A stretch of DNA of 64,000 nt from Nitrosomonadaceae bacterium. GTDB taxonomy: Bacteria; Pseudomonadota; Gammaproteobacteria; Burkholderiales; Nitrosomonadaceae. The position numbers and the translations under genes were made by a program. The stretch covers positions 1 through 64,000 of the forward strand of contig PBKR01000013.1 of the NCBI GenBank assembly GCA_002721545.1. The letters are read 5' to 3'. Each line of letters starts with the position of its first letter. Positions within the stretch are counted from its first letter, which is position 1. Below, one piece after another: positions 21,284-31,860 of this stretch. The notes beneath the pieces are model-generated. The model saw nothing but the letters and a program-made list of their open reading frames with translations. It was not told the origin of the DNA and searched no databases.

Positions 21284-22267
21284 ATGAAGTCCCCTATTTG
21301 TGTTGCAGTTAGTGGCGCTTCTGGCCAGATTAGCTATAGCCTACTTTTTCGTATTTTAACTGGCGATATGCTAGGGAAAGAGCGGCCAATAATTCTAAAA
21401 TTACTCGATATATCCGAATCACAGTTAGCCCTGAAAGGTGTAGCAATGGAATTAGAAGATTGTGCCTTCCCACTTTTATCAGATTTAGTAGTAACAGATG
21501 ATCCTAAAATTGCTTTTCGTGATGCAGAAATTATATTATTGGCAGGTGCAAGACCACGTAATAAAGGTATGGAGAGAAAAGATCTATTAAAAATTAATGG
21601 TGAAATTTTTTCCGCTCAGGGTAAAGCTTTAGACGAAGTTGCAAATCGAAATGTAAAAGTAACGGTAATAGGCAATCCTGCCAATACTAATGCATTAATT
21701 ACCATGAAAAATGCACCAAGTTTAGATCCTAATAATTTCTCTGCAATGATGCGATTAGACCATAACCGCGCCCTTTCACAAATAGCCATTAAAACAGGAC
21801 AACCAGTTTCAAGTATAAGTAAAATAATTATATGGGGTAACCACTCTGACACCCAATATCCAGATTTAAGCTTTGTTGAATTAAATAATTTACCTATAAA
21901 CACCATCATTAATAATCACGAATGGATAGAAAATAGTTTTATTCCTACGGTACAAAACCGCGGAATGTCAATTATTAAATCTAGAGGAACTTCAAGCGCT
22001 GCTAGTGCAGCAAATGCTACTATAGACCATGTTCATGACTGGGTGTTTGGAACTAAAAAAAATGACTGGACATCTATGGCAATACCTTCCAATGGAAGCT
22101 ATGGTATTCCTGAAGGTGTAATTTATAGCTATCCAACAATATGTGAAAATGGATCCTATAAAATTTTCCAGGGATTAGAGATAAATGAATTTAGCAGAAA
22201 TAAAATGCAAATAACCTATAAAGAGTTGCTTGAAGAAAGAAAACTGATAAATCATCTACTTGGATAA
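21284..22267 (+). CDS. mdh: Malate dehydrogenase
   Basis: 327 aa of the longer Mdh type common in betaproteobacteria. The NAD motif is [14 protein letters not shown] (residues 6-19), NPANTNALI and [10 protein letters not shown] form the substrate loop and catalytic Asp region, and the catalytic His is in [10 protein letters not shown]. It oxidises malate to oxaloacetate. The start is secure: GGGAGG at 21273-21278 lies 5 bases before ATG, the strongest ribosome-binding site seen in the window. It is followed by acnA after 98 bases. Confidence 0.97.
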   Translation: MKSPICVAVSGASGQISYSLLFRILTGDMLGKERPIILKLLDISESQLALKGVAMELEDCAFPLLSDLVVTDDPKIAFRDAEIILLAGARPRNKGMERKDLLKINGEIFSAQGKALDEVANRNVKVTVIGNPANTNALITMKNAPSLDPNNFSAMMRLDHNRALSQIAIKTGQPVSSISKIIIWGNHSDTQYPDLSFVELNNLPINTIINNHEWIENSFIPTVQNRGMSIIKSRGTSSAASAANATIDHVHDWVFGTKKNDWTSMAIPSNGSYGIPEGVIYSYPTICENGSYKIFQGLEINEFSRNKMQITYKELLEERKLINHLLG

Positions 22268-22365
22268 TAGAATTTATTCTCTCCTTTTTATCTAATAATA
22301 CTTATATTTTTATATATGATTAGATTTAACTACGGATACTAAAAACATATACACAGATAATTTAT

Positions 22366-25059
22366 ATGCCACACAATAAATTCAAGAATTTAAGAACCCT
22401 GACTTTCCCTAATGGAAAAAAAACAAACTTTTATTCCTTACCTGCATTAGAAGAAATAGGATTTGGAAAAATCTCTCAATTACCAGTCTGCATTCGTATT
22501 ATCTTAGAATCAGTAGTGCGTAACTATGATAATAAAAAAATTACTAGCAACCATGTAGAACAACTAACAAAATGGCAACCAAATACTGCGCGTACAGATG
22601 AGATCCCCTTTGTTGTAGCGCGAATAGTACTACAGGACTTTACTGGAATACCATTATTAGCCGATCTAGCTGCCATGAGGAGTGCGGCAAAAAGATCTGG
22701 TAAGGATCCAAAAATTATTGAGCCATTAGTACCAGTTGATCTCGTCGTTGATCACTCAGTTCAAGTTGATTATTTTGGAAATAAACAGGCACTTGATCTT
22801 AATATGGAGATTGAGTTTCACCGAAATAAAGAACGATACCAATTTATTAAATGGGGGATGCAAGCTTTTCAAACTTTTAAGGTTGTTCCACCAGGTATAG
22901 GTATTGTTCATCAAGTAAATCTTGAATATCTTGCCCGTGGAATCCACCAAAAAGACGGTATTTCCTACCCTGATACTTTAGTGGGAACTGACTCACACAC
23001 CACAATGATTAACAGTATTGGAGTAGTCGGATGGGGTGTGGGTGGAATTGAAGCTGAAGCCGGCATGCTTGGACAACCAATATATTTTTTAACACCAGAT
23101 GTCGTTGGCATAAATCTAACTGGCAAGTTGCAAAAAGGAGTCACAGCAACAGATCTAGTATTAACTATTACAGAATTACTACGAAGAACAAAAGTTGTTG
23201 GAAAATTTGTTGAATTTTTTGGCGAAGGCACTAGGACATTATCCCTTCCTGATAGGGCTACTATTGCTAATATGGCACCTGAATATGGAGCAACCATGGG
23301 ATTCTTTCCAATAGATGATGTCACCATTGATTATTTTAAGAATACTGGCCGTAGTAATGACGAAGTTGCTATGTTTCAGTCATACTTTAAAGCTCAAAAA
23401 TTATATGGCATTCCTCTTAAAGGAGAAATCAATTATTCCAAAGAACTAGAATTTGATTTAGGGTCCGTTACCCCATCATTAGCAGGACCAAAAAATCCAC
23501 AAGACCGGATAGATATTGCTAATGTAAAAAATAAGTTTACTACCCTATTTACTCAACCAATCAGCAAAAAAGGATATGGTAGAGACAAAAAAACTATAGC
23601 CAAGCGTTATTCTAAAAATTCAATAAATTTGGGTCATGGAGACGTTTTAGTTGCAGCGATCACATCATGTACAAATACTTCTAACCCCAGCGTTTTAATT
23701 GCTGCTGGATTACTAGCAAAAAAAGCCTTTGAGAAAGGCCTAACTGTTAAGCCTCATATTAAAACATCACTGGCCCCAGGATCCCGAGTAGTAACAGAAT
23801 ACCTAACAGCAGCTGGGTTATTACCCTATCTCGAGAAATTAGGATTTAATCTGGTTGGTTACGGTTGTACAACTTGTATTGGAAATACTGGTCCACTAGA
23901 AAAAGTAATAGAGGATATAGTAATAAAGAATAATCTAGTGTGCTCTGCTGTGCTTTCAGGAAATCGAAATTTTGAGGCACGTATTCATCCCAATATCCAA
24001 GCAAATTTTCTTGCGTCACCACCATTAGTAGTATCCTATGCGCTTGCTGGAACTATACTTAAAGATTTTACGACAGAGCCGCTAGGTATTGGTAATGATA
24101 ACAATCCAGTATGGCTTTCTGATATTTGGCCCAGTAATGAAGAAATTGATCAACTGATGAAGTTTGCAACCAATGCTAAAACTTTCCAGAATCTTTACAA
24201 CAATCTAACTAAAGATAACTTTCTATGGGACGACATATCATCTGCTACTGGTGAGACCTATGATTGGCCGGTATCAACCTATATCTCTGAACCTCCATTT
24301 TTCCAAGATTTTGATTTTAAATGGAAATATTATAATAAGAGTAAATCAATAATAGGAGCTCGTGCACTAGGGATATTTGGCGATTCATTAACTACAGATC
24401 ATATTAGCCCTGCCGGGGCTATCAAGGATAATTCTCCCGCTGGGAAGTATTTACTTGCAAATAACATAGCAAAATCTGAATTTAATAGTTATGGCTCACG
24501 ACGTGGCAATCATGATGTAATGATACGAGGAACATTTGCAAACGTGCGTATTAAGAATCTAATGATACCGGGTAGTGAAGGTGGCATAACTCTATATCAA
24601 TCTGACAAATCGAAAAATATACAGATGAGTATCTATGATGCTGCAATAAAATATATGCAACAAGATACTCCTACAGTTATTTTTGGTGGGGAAGAATATG
24701 GTACCGGATCAAGCCGTGATTGGGCGGCTAAAGGAACTCTATTGCTTGGTATTAAGGCAGTAATTGCTAAAAGTTTTGAACGTATTCATCGTAGCAACCT
24801 TGTTGGTATGGGTATATTACCTTTACAATTTAAAGGAAATGATAGTCCAGACTCATTAAATCTTAATGGCTCTGAACAATTTGATATTCTTGGCTTAGAA
24901 GAAATTCATCCCCAGCAAGATGTAATACTTAATATCCACGATCAGAGTGGCACGCGAAAAATTAAACTACTATGTCGAATAGACACATCTATCGAAGTAG
25001 ATTATTTTTTACATGGTGGTATTTTGCCCTACGTACTCAGAGAGCTTATGACAAACTAG
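22366..25059 (+). CDS. acnA: Aconitate hydratase A
   Basis: 897 aa aconitase of the AcnA/IRP1 type. The [4Fe-4S] cysteines are in [12 protein letters not shown] and [12 protein letters not shown]. Substrate and active-site residues are in [13 protein letters not shown] and, in the swivel domain, [23 protein letters not shown] marks the linker to that domain. It interconverts citrate and isocitrate. AcnD (methylcitrate dehydratase) is similar, but the size and the absence of prp genes favour AcnA. The space between mdh and this gene contains an imperfect A/T stem (ATCTAAT 22290-22296 / ATTAGAT 22319-22325). Confidence 0.95.
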   Translation: MPHNKFKNLRTLTFPNGKKTNFYSLPALEEIGFGKISQLPVCIRIILESVVRNYDNKKITSNHVEQLTKWQPNTARTDEIPFVVARIVLQDFTGIPLLADLAAMRSAAKRSGKDPKIIEPLVPVDLVVDHSVQVDYFGNKQALDLNMEIEFHRNKERYQFIKWGMQAFQTFKVVPPGIGIVHQVNLEYLARGIHQKDGISYPDTLVGTDSHTTMINSIGVVGWGVGGIEAEAGMLGQPIYFLTPDVVGINLTGKLQKGVTATDLVLTITELLRRTKVVGKFVEFFGEGTRTLSLPDRATIANMAPEYGATMGFFPIDDVTIDYFKNTGRSNDEVAMFQSYFKAQKLYGIPLKGEINYSKELEFDLGSVTPSLAGPKNPQDRIDIANVKNKFTTLFTQPISKKGYGRDKKTIAKRYSKNSINLGHGDVLVAAITSCTNTSNPSVLIAAGLLAKKAFEKGLTVKPHIKTSLAPGSRVVTEYLTAAGLLPYLEKLGFNLVGYGCTTCIGNTGPLEKVIEDIVIKNNLVCSAVLSGNRNFEARIHPNIQANFLASPPLVVSYALAGTILKDFTTEPLGIGNDNNPVWLSDIWPSNEEIDQLMKFATNAKTFQNLYNNLTKDNFLWDDISSATGETYDWPVSTYISEPPFFQDFDFKWKYYNKSKSIIGARALGIFGDSLTTDHISPAGAIKDNSPAGKYLLANNIAKSEFNSYGSRRGNHDVMIRGTFANVRIKNLMIPGSEGGITLYQSDKSKNIQMSIYDAAIKYMQQDTPTVIFGGEEYGTGSSRDWAAKGTLLLGIKAVIAKSFERIHRSNLVGMGILPLQFKGNDSPDSLNLNGSEQFDILGLEEIHPQQDVILNIHDQSGTRKIKLLCRIDTSIEVDYFLHGGILPYVLRELMTN

Positions 25060-25093
25060 CATTAGATGCCTATATAGAGATAGTCGTACCTTC

Positions 25094-25414
25094 CTACATA
25101 ATATCTAACATTTTTGAAAACTCGTCCCTATTTAATTTACCATTATTATTTAAATCCATTTTATTAAATAAGCCATAAGGTATCTTCATTACAATTATCT
25201 CATCAGGAATGAGGTATCCATCCCTGTTAATATCATAACTTTCAAAAATCTTTATTTTTTCCATAGACACATAGTCACTATAATTCTGACCATTCCCATC
25301 GCCAGAACCGTACCCTCTTGGAAATACATTTGTTATCATCATACTAAAAGAAATTACTATCACTAATGTCAATAATAGTGTTCTTTTAAAATATTTTATT
25401 AGAAAAAATTGCAT
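25094..25414 (-). CDS. Small exported EF-hand calcium-binding protein
   Basis: 106 aa. Residues 6-31 form a basic-plus-hydrophobic export signal or membrane anchor (KYFKRTLLLTLVIVISF). A short Gly-rich linker follows, then two canonical EF-hand loops: DINRDGYLIPDE at 61-72 and DLNNNGKLNRDE at 87-98, both with every calcium ligand position filled. A ribosome-binding site (AGGA) lies about 8 bases before the ATG. Function is unknown; a periplasmic or membrane-tethered calcium sensor or buffer is an inference. It converges on acnA with a 34-base gap and is not part of an obvious operon. Confidence 0.8.
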   Translation of the reverse strand: MQFFLIKYFKRTLLLTLVIVISFSMMITNVFPRGYGSGDGNGQNYSDYVSMEKIKIFESYDINRDGYLIPDEIIVMKIPYGLFNKMDLNNNGKLNRDEFSKMLDIM

Positions 25415-25556
25415 CCTATTTCCTAAGATATAAAAGATCTAAAGTCTTACATAGATCCTAATGAGAACTAATGGGCGTGACAAGCAAAGCAATTACTCCT
25501 AATAATAAACATAAAAAATCATATCCCCTTTTCTATATAATAAAAATCATAGGGTC

Positions 25557-26936
25557 CTATTCTCTTCGCCAACTAGTGCCATGTGGGCTATCCTCCAAAA
25601 CAATACCCGCATTAAAAAGGACCTTACGGATACTATCGGCTTTGGTATAGTCACCTACCTTACGTGCAGCAATACGCTCCTGTATTAATTTATCAATCTG
25701 CTCTGATGTATATTCAGAATTTGCAGAAGACATATCATATTGCAAATATTGTTGCGGGTCTTGCTGCAATAAACCTAATATTGCACCAAGTGCTTTAAGC
25801 AAATCTGCCGCTTGTTTAATGCCTGTTTTATTAGTTTCATTAGCAAGATCGAATAATATTGCAATAGCAATAGGTGTATTGAAATCATCATTCATTGCAT
25901 GCATAAAGCGCTTTGCATAAATATTATTCCAATCTATTTTATAATCAATAGTTATTATATTTCCTTTTAAGGCACTATAAAGCCTATCTAATGAATTCTT
26001 AGCATCCTCTAAATGAGAATCAGAGTAATTTAAAGGACTACGATAATGCGCGCGTAATATAAAGAACCTCACTACTTCAGGTTGATAGTTAGCCAGAATA
26101 TCACGTACAGTAAAAAAATTACCTAATGATTTAGACATTTTTTCATTATCAACACGAACAAACCCGTTATGCATCCAATAATTAACGAAAGTGGTGTCAT
26201 GTGCTGCTTCACTTTGTGCAATCTCATTTTCATGGTGAGGAAATTGCAGATCCTGTCCGCCCCCGTGTATATCAAAATGCTTATCTAAATAATTTCTGCA
26301 CATTGCAGAGCACTCAATATGCCAGCCAGGACGACCTTTGCCCCAGGGAGCTTCCCAATATGGCTCATTAGATTTAGCCGTTTTCCACAATACAAAGTCT
26401 AATGGATTCTTTTTATATGAATTTATAGAAACCCGCTCACCAGCATATAAATCATCTGGCACCTTACCAGATAATTTTCCATAATCAGGAAATTTGTCTA
26501 CGGCGTAATATACGTCACCATTTGATCCGATATATGCAAAACCCTTATCTATCAATACTTGAATCATAGAAACCATATTTTCAATATATTGCGTAGCACG
26601 GGGCTCGAAGGTGGGCTGTAATACCCCTAAGGCTGTTGAATCCTCATTCATTGCACAGATAAAACGTTCCGTAAGTGATTCAATTGACTCATTATTTTCT
26701 TGTGCACGCTGAATAATTTTATCGTCAACATCAGTAATATTGCGCACGTAAATAACTTCATAGCCAGTAGCTTTGAACCAGCGGACAACCATATCAAATA
26801 CAACCATGACACGTGCATGACCTAAATGACAATAATCATATACAGTCATACCACAAACATATAACTTAACTTTATTTGCAATTAACGGTACAAAGGTCTG
26901 CTTACACTTAGTAAGTGAATTATAAATCTTTAACAT
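25557..26936 (-). CDS. cysS: Cysteinyl-tRNA synthetase
   Basis: 459 aa class I synthetase. The HIGH-type motif is HLGHAR (residues 37-42), the KMSKS loop is KMSKSLGNF, and zinc ligands are the early Cys in YVCGMTVYD, the Cys of GWHIECSAM and the HHENE motif. It charges tRNA-Cys. It is divergent from the periplasmic cyclophilin gene across 196 bases. The cysS/ppi pairing is common in betaproteobacteria and supports both calls. Confidence 0.97.
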   Translation of the reverse strand: MLKIYNSLTKCKQTFVPLIANKVKLYVCGMTVYDYCHLGHARVMVVFDMVVRWFKATGYEVIYVRNITDVDDKIIQRAQENNESIESLTERFICAMNEDSTALGVLQPTFEPRATQYIENMVSMIQVLIDKGFAYIGSNGDVYYAVDKFPDYGKLSGKVPDDLYAGERVSINSYKKNPLDFVLWKTAKSNEPYWEAPWGKGRPGWHIECSAMCRNYLDKHFDIHGGGQDLQFPHHENEIAQSEAAHDTTFVNYWMHNGFVRVDNEKMSKSLGNFFTVRDILANYQPEVVRFFILRAHYRSPLNYSDSHLEDAKNSLDRLYSALKGNIITIDYKIDWNNIYAKRFMHAMNDDFNTPIAIAILFDLANETNKTGIKQAADLLKALGAILGLLQQDPQQYLQYDMSSANSEYTSEQIDKLIQERIAARKVGDYTKADSIRKVLFNAGIVLEDSPHGTSWRRE

Positions 26937-27132
26937 TAAATAATTTAAATTTTAACTAGCTAATTGATAAAATTACGAGCGATCTTTATTAATCCACTTA
27001 CTTGGTAAAATATAATTATTAGTATAGCATGCAGTATCACCTTAAATTCTTATGTATCATTATAAGATGCTAGTTCTTTACCTTAATTATCTTTAAACTT
27101 ACTTACTACAACCTATTAGCTACATAAATTTT

Positions 27133-27720
27133 ATGCATATTATTAAATTATTCCTAATATCCTTAATTATCTTATGCAACTCAGCTCTTGCAGAAGGTTC
27201 ACAGATTAAAATTAAAACTAATTTTGGCAGTATTTTTTTAGAGCTATACCCAAATAAAGCGCCTAAGACTGTCGAAAATTTTCTAAGCTATGCAAAAGAG
27301 GGGGCATATACTGAAACTATATTTCACCGTATCATTTCAGGCTTCATGATCCAAGGAGGAGGATTTGACAAATTAATGAAAAAAAGGCCCACCAAACAGC
27401 CTATTAAAAATGAAGCTAATAATGGCCTCAAAAATGAAATAGGTACAATCGCAATGGCGCGCACAGGAGAACCACACTCAGCTACAAATCAATTTTTTAT
27501 AAATGTAAGCAATAATAAATTTCTTAATTATACTATGCCAAACCGTAGAGGTTATGGGTATACCGTATTTGGAAAAGTTATCCATGGCATGAACATCGTA
27601 AATAAGATTTCAAAATTGCCAACTGGCGCAAGTAAGCCTTTTAAAAGGGATGTGCCAAAAAAAATGGTTATAATAGAATCTATCAGCATAATAGATTCTA
27701 TACCCGCAGAAATTAAATAA
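27133..27720 (+). CDS. ppiA: Peptidyl-prolyl cis-trans isomerase, periplasmic cyclophilin
   Basis: 195 aa. The N-terminus is a clear signal peptide (residues 1-20) with predicted cleavage after ALA, so the protein acts in the periplasm. The cyclophilin fold shows [15 protein letters not shown], with the catalytic Arg in FHR, and the NQFFINVSNN strand. It assists folding of exported proteins by isomerising X-Pro bonds. It is followed after 17 bases by a cytoplasmic paralogue. Confidence 0.9.
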   Translation: MHIIKLFLISLIILCNSALAEGSQIKIKTNFGSIFLELYPNKAPKTVENFLSYAKEGAYTETIFHRIISGFMIQGGGFDKLMKKRPTKQPIKNEANNGLKNEIGTIAMARTGEPHSATNQFFINVSNNKFLNYTMPNRRGYGYTVFGKVIHGMNIVNKISKLPTGASKPFKRDVPKKMVIIESISIIDSIPAEIK

Positions 27721-27737
27721 ATTAAAAAAGGATATAT

Positions 27738-28235
27738 ATGATTAAGCTACATACTAGCTATGGTGAAATTACTATAAAGCTTTTTAATAAAGAAGCTCCA
27801 ATAACAACTAAAAATTTTACTGATTATGTAAACAGTGGGTATTTCAATAACACAATATTTCATAGGGTAATTGATAATTTTATGATCCAAGGCGGTGGCT
27901 TTGAATCTGGAATGTCCCCTAAAGAGCCCCTTGCCCCAATTAAAAATGAAGCAAATAACGGGCTTAAGAATGATGTTTATACTATTGCTATGGCACGTAC
28001 ATCAGATGTTAATTCAGCATCATCCCAATTTTTTATAAATGTACAAAACAATAATTTTCTTAACTATACATCGCCAACAGCTGAGGGATTCGGTTACTGT
28101 GTTTTTGGTAAAGTAGTAGAAGGACAAGACGTAATAGATAAGATAAAGAAAGTACAAACAGGAAATAAGAATGGACACCAGAATGTACCATTAGAGGATA
28201 TAACTATACAAAAAGCAGAAGAAATCAATAATTAA
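27738..28235 (+). CDS. ppiB: Peptidyl-prolyl cis-trans isomerase, cytoplasmic cyclophilin
   Basis: 165 aa, no signal peptide. The active-site motifs [15 protein letters not shown] and [15 protein letters not shown] closely follow those of the preceding gene, showing a tandem pair. AAGGA lies 7 bases before the ATG. It acts on cytoplasmic X-Pro bonds. It converges on metZ with only 32 bases between, in which I see no terminator stem. Confidence 0.95.
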   Translation: MIKLHTSYGEITIKLFNKEAPITTKNFTDYVNSGYFNNTIFHRVIDNFMIQGGGFESGMSPKEPLAPIKNEANNGLKNDVYTIAMARTSDVNSASSQFFINVQNNNFLNYTSPTAEGFGYCVFGKVVEGQDVIDKIKKVQTGNKNGHQNVPLEDITIQKAEEINN

Positions 28236-28267
28236 TGAAAATTTATATGCAGCAAACTAATGCTAAA

Positions 28268-29449
28268 CTATAACAATCTTATCCCTGTCTCCAGATCCGC
28301 CTTAATGTCATTAACTGATTCTAATCCAACTGCAATGCGTAAAAGATTATCAGTAATACCTGCTGCATTCCTTTCATCCTGACTAATTCTAGAATGAGTT
28401 GTGCTAGAAGGATGGGTTAGTGTAGTTTTAGTATCTCCAAGATTAGCAGTAATTGACAGCATACGAGTAGAATTTATTATACGCCAGGCTTGCTCTTTCC
28501 CCCCTTTTACTTCAAATGAAACTATTCCACCTCCAGCTTTTTGCTGTTTTTTTGCAAGAAGATAATGAGGGTGAGAAGAAAGACCTGGATAATATACTTT
28601 TGTTATGCCAGGCTGTGCCTCAAGCCAGATAGCTATATCAAGCGCACTAGCAGAATGAGCTTCCATACGAATCTTAAGAGTCTCCATTCCTTTAAGTAAA
28701 ACCCAAGCATTAAATGCACTAAGGGTTGGCCCAGCAGTACGAAGAAAATTAAAAATTCCTTTTTCCATTATTAGGTCTCGATTTCCTAGAACAGCACCGC
28801 CTAAAACTCTCCCTTGCCCATCAAGGTATTTTGTTGCTGAATGAATTACTATATCTGCACCTAGGTCTAAAGGTTTTTGTAATATTGGCGAACAAAAACA
28901 ATTATCCACAACTAGCCATGCGCCCGAATTTTTTGCTAAGGACGCTAATTCTGAGATATCTGAAATTTCAGTCAGAGGATTTGATGGTGTTTCTATAAAA
29001 AATAATTTTGTATTTGATTTAACAGCATTTTTCCACTCTTCTATTTCAGTGAGTGATACATAAGTAACCTCTAAGCCAAAACGCTTAAGAATATTATTGA
29101 ACAGATTAAGCGTAGAGCCAAATAAACTTTTTGAGGCAATAATATGATCCCCTGCAGATAATAACCCCATTACACATGCAAGTACTGCCGACATACCAGA
29201 AGCTGTCGCAACACAAGATTCTGCCCCTTCTAATGCTGCAAGTCTTTTTTCAAAAACAGTAACAGTAGGATTAGTAAATCTTGAATATACGTTTCCCTGC
29301 TCTTCACCAGAAAATCGTGCAGCAGCCTGTTCAGCATTATCAAATACGTAGCTTGATGTAAGATACATGGCTTCTGAATGCTCGTTAAACTGGCTACGGT
29401 GAATACCTGCGTGTATCGCGAGGGTCTCCAATTCAAAATCATCAGACAT
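28268..29449 (-). CDS. metZ: O-succinylhomoserine sulfhydrylase
   Basis: 393 aa Cys/Met-metabolism PLP enzyme with the PLP lysine Lys207 in HSATKYLDGQGR and the YSRFTNPT motif at 55-62. It forms homocysteine directly from O-succinylhomoserine and sulfide, so methionine can be made without cystathionine. MetB or MetC-like activity cannot be excluded by sequence alone, but the position next to purF is the standard metZ site in betaproteobacteria. GGAGGG at 29458-29463 is a strong ribosome-binding site 8 bases before the ATG. A SAM-II-like aptamer and an intrinsic terminator stand just upstream, so expression should fall when S-adenosylmethionine is plentiful. Confidence 0.93.
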   Translation of the reverse strand: MSDDFELETLAIHAGIHRSQFNEHSEAMYLTSSYVFDNAEQAAARFSGEEQGNVYSRFTNPTVTVFEKRLAALEGAESCVATASGMSAVLACVMGLLSAGDHIIASKSLFGSTLNLFNNILKRFGLEVTYVSLTEIEEWKNAVKSNTKLFFIETPSNPLTEISDISELASLAKNSGAWLVVDNCFCSPILQKPLDLGADIVIHSATKYLDGQGRVLGGAVLGNRDLIMEKGIFNFLRTAGPTLSAFNAWVLLKGMETLKIRMEAHSASALDIAIWLEAQPGITKVYYPGLSSHPHYLLAKKQQKAGGGIVSFEVKGGKEQAWRIINSTRMLSITANLGDTKTTLTHPSSTTHSRISQDERNAAGITDNLLRIAVGLESVNDIKADLETGIRLL

Positions 29450-29467
29450 TCAAGTTTCCCTCCAAAT

Positions 29468-29499
29468 AAAAAAACCCGCTCAGCACTTGCTAAAACGGG
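29468..29499 (-). terminator. Intrinsic terminator/attenuator in the metZ leader
   Basis: On the minus strand CCCGTTTTAGC pairs with GCTGAGCGGG around an AAGT loop, giving about 10 base pairs with one bulge. It is directly followed by seven T residues. It lies between the aptamer and the metZ ribosome-binding site, the right place for a transcriptional attenuator. Confidence 0.8.
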
Positions 29500-29502
29500 C
29501 CT

Positions 29503-29556
29503 CCCCACTTTAGCTGAATTTATAAAGCGCCCGCAAGCTGACCATCAAATCGGCGC
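29503..29556 (-). promoter_or_regulatory. SAM-II-like riboswitch aptamer upstream of metZ
   Basis: On the minus strand a P1 stem GCGCC/GGCGC encloses a loop beginning GATTTGATGG and ending AGCTTGC. It is followed by TATAAAT and then AGCTAAAG and GGGG. The order stem / GATTT loop / TTGC / ATAAAT / GCTAAA is the layout of the SAM-II (metA) class; the loop AGCT can pair with the downstream AGCT as the pseudoknot. SAM-II RNAs bind S-adenosylmethionine and control methionine synthesis genes, mostly in alphaproteobacteria. The class call is by eye. Related SAM-V RNAs share the core and cannot be excluded. Confidence 0.72.
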
Positions 29557-29564
29557 ATATTTGT

Positions 29565-29593
29565 AAGCTACGCTTAGTAATGAATTTTGTCAA
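29565..29593 (-). promoter_or_regulatory. Promoter of the metZ leader
   Basis: A perfect -35 TTGACA (29588-29593, minus strand), an exact 17-base spacer and TAGCTT (29565-29570, 3 of 6) place the transcription start at about 29557-29559, right at the 5' edge of the aptamer. That fit supports both elements. Confidence 0.65.
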
Positions 29594-29609
29594 ATAGGTT
29601 TAGACCAGC

Positions 29610-31130
29610 TTACTCAGATACTACTAAACTTAAATCTAATTGTGTACTATTTCCAGACTGTGATAATACCGTAATAGCATTACGCTGCGACTCAACCATT
29701 GCCAAGTATTCTGGTGTTATATCGCCAGCGATATAACGGCCATCAAAACATGATGTCTCAAAATTACTAACTGATGGCATAATTCTATGAACATCTTTCT
29801 TAAGGGAACTAAGGTCCTGATAAATAAGATAATCTGCTCCAATCTCTCTACGTATTTCATCATCATCTCGCCCGGTAGCAATTAGCTCCTGGCGCGTTGG
29901 CATATCAATCCCATATACGTTAGGAAACCTTACCGGTGGTGCTGCTGATGCAAAGTATACTTTATGTGCGCCGGCCTCTTGTGCCATTTGAACAATCTCT
30001 CGACTCGTAGTACCACGTACAATTGAATCATCAACTAGTAAAACATTCTTTCCGCGAAATTCTACGCTCATAGCATTTAATTTTTGACGAACTGTTTTAC
30101 GTCGTTGCTGTCCTTCCTGCATAATAAATGTTCGACCAATATAGCGATTCTTAACAAAACCTTCACGAAAATCAAGGCCGAGTCTATTTGCTAATTGTAA
30201 TGCGCTGGGACGACTAGAATCAGGGATTGGGATTACCACATCAATATCAAGATGGCGCATATCTTTCGTAATTTTTTTAGCTAGACTCTCACCCATGTTA
30301 AGTCTTGTTTCATATACTGAGATACTATCCATAAGTGAATCCGGACGTGCAAGATATACATACTCAAAAATACAAGGATTTAGCGAAGAATTATCTGCAC
30401 ACTGTTTATTATAAAAATTACCATCTTCATCAATGAATACTGCCTCACCAGGAGCTATATCACGTATCAACTTAAACCCAAGTGTATCAAGTGCCACACT
30501 TTCTGATGCAACTAGATACTCAACACCATGCTCTGTATCTATAGAACCAAATACAAGTGGCCTAATTCCATATGGATCACGAAAAGCAAGTAATCCATAG
30601 CCTGCAATCATTGCCACTACAGCATAGGCACCCTTACAACGCATATAAACCCCAGAAACAGCATTAAAAATAGCAGCAGGATCCAATTGATAGCTTTTTG
30701 CGCTCTCTTGTAATTCATGTGCCAGTACGTTAAGCAGCACCTCCGAGTCAGAATTAGTATTTACATGGCGTAAATCTGCTCGAAAAAGCTCATTATTAAG
30801 TTGCATTGCATTTGTGAGATTCCCATTATGCCCAAGTACAATTCCAAACGGAGAATTCACATAGAACGGTTGTGCTTCAGCTGTTGATTCAGGAGACCCT
30901 GCTGTTGGATAACGTACATGTGCTATACCCATATTACCAACCAAAGCACGCATATTTCTTGTACGAAATACATCTCTTACTAACCCACCACCCTTATGCA
31001 TGTGGAAAGCATTCTTATGAGCAGTTACAATACCGGCAGCATCCTGACCACGATGTTGAAGAACCAACAGTCCATCATAAAGTAACTGATTTACAGGAGA
31101 CTTAGAAACTATACCTAAAATTCCACACAT
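29610..31130 (-). CDS. purF: Amidophosphoribosyltransferase
   Basis: 506 aa. The N-terminal nucleophile cysteine is exposed after Met removal (MCGILGIV), with no propeptide. The glutaminase domain has HVRYPTAG, and the phosphoribosyltransferase domain has the PRPP loop [17 protein letters not shown]. It commits PRPP to purine synthesis. The cvpA-purF order, with cvpA upstream by 130 bases, is conserved across proteobacteria. Confidence 0.97.
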   Translation of the reverse strand: MCGILGIVSKSPVNQLLYDGLLVLQHRGQDAAGIVTAHKNAFHMHKGGGLVRDVFRTRNMRALVGNMGIAHVRYPTAGSPESTAEAQPFYVNSPFGIVLGHNGNLTNAMQLNNELFRADLRHVNTNSDSEVLLNVLAHELQESAKSYQLDPAAIFNAVSGVYMRCKGAYAVVAMIAGYGLLAFRDPYGIRPLVFGSIDTEHGVEYLVASESVALDTLGFKLIRDIAPGEAVFIDEDGNFYNKQCADNSSLNPCIFEYVYLARPDSLMDSISVYETRLNMGESLAKKITKDMRHLDIDVVIPIPDSSRPSALQLANRLGLDFREGFVKNRYIGRTFIMQEGQQRRKTVRQKLNAMSVEFRGKNVLLVDDSIVRGTTSREIVQMAQEAGAHKVYFASAAPPVRFPNVYGIDMPTRQELIATGRDDDEIRREIGADYLIYQDLSSLKKDVHRIMPSVSNFETSCFDGRYIAGDITPEYLAMVESQRNAITVLSQSGNSTQLDLSLVVSE

Positions 31131-31260
31131 GATTGCAACCTAATAATTTCAATCAAACTATATTTATATATAACTTGCTCTATATTATTCATATTACTAC
31201 AATCTATTGTTAGAAGATGAGAATACTTCATATCAATCCCAGCCTAGGTTCATGATAAAT

Positions 31261-31773
31261 CTATTTATTGTCTATATACTCATTACTATAGTTAATTCGC
31301 TCTACTATCCCATGTGGGAGCCAAGGTAGTATTATTATAACCCCAGTTTCAAGAGGTTTACTCAACAAAGACTTTTGCCAAAAAGGCTCTTGTGGAAGTG
31401 CTGTTAGCCCAGCCGATAATACAAGCAACAATACTAACAGTAGTCCCCGTGCAAAACCAAATATTGCCCCAAAAAACCTATCGGCCGAACCTAGGCCTAC
31501 CGTTCTAATCAGAGCTGAAATAAGCATAGTAACCATACTCATTAATATCAGTGTAGCCAAAAAAACAGCTATAAATGATATGATAATACGTAATGATTCA
31601 TCAGTGATACTAGATGGCAAAACAGTTGCAAAATCCTTATCAAATATTTTTGCGGTCATGTATGAAATGACCCAACCTGCTAGCGACAAGGCCTCTCTTA
31701 CTATGCCACGAACAATGCTTAATAATACAGATACGGCAACTATTATTAAAACAGCAATATCAAAAATAGTCAT
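31261..31773 (-). CDS. cvpA: CvpA family membrane protein
   Basis: About 170 aa from ATG 31773 (MTIFDIAVLIIV). The frame runs up to a TTG at 31803 but the shorter form matches family N-termini. Four hydrophobic helices span the protein and the family signature GIVREALSLAGW is at about 23-34. CvpA is an inner-membrane protein needed for colicin V export in E. coli and linked elsewhere to envelope stress; its molecular role is not settled. It belongs to the dedD-cvpA-purF cluster. Confidence 0.9.
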   Translation of the reverse strand: MTIFDIAVLIIVAVSVLLSIVRGIVREALSLAGWVISYMTAKIFDKDFATVLPSSITDESLRIIISFIAVFLATLILMSMVTMLISALIRTVGLGSADRFFGAIFGFARGLLLVLLLVLSAGLTALPQEPFWQKSLLSKPLETGVIIILPWLPHGIVERINYSNEYIDNK

Positions 31774-31860
31774 TTTATAATGCTGGGAATATTTAATTAT
31801 CAAAGAATAAATTGCATCTGCTCATTCTAGCTAGCCTATACTATTAATAGTTAGAATTAG

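Noticed and set aside
22290-22325. A/T inverted repeat between mdh and acnA as a terminator
   Set aside because: Seven-base arms, long loop and no U-run; not enough to call.
22366-25059. 2-methylcitrate dehydratase AcnD as an alternative for acnA
   Set aside because: Length and TCA neighbourhood fit AcnA; no prpB, prpC or prpF nearby.
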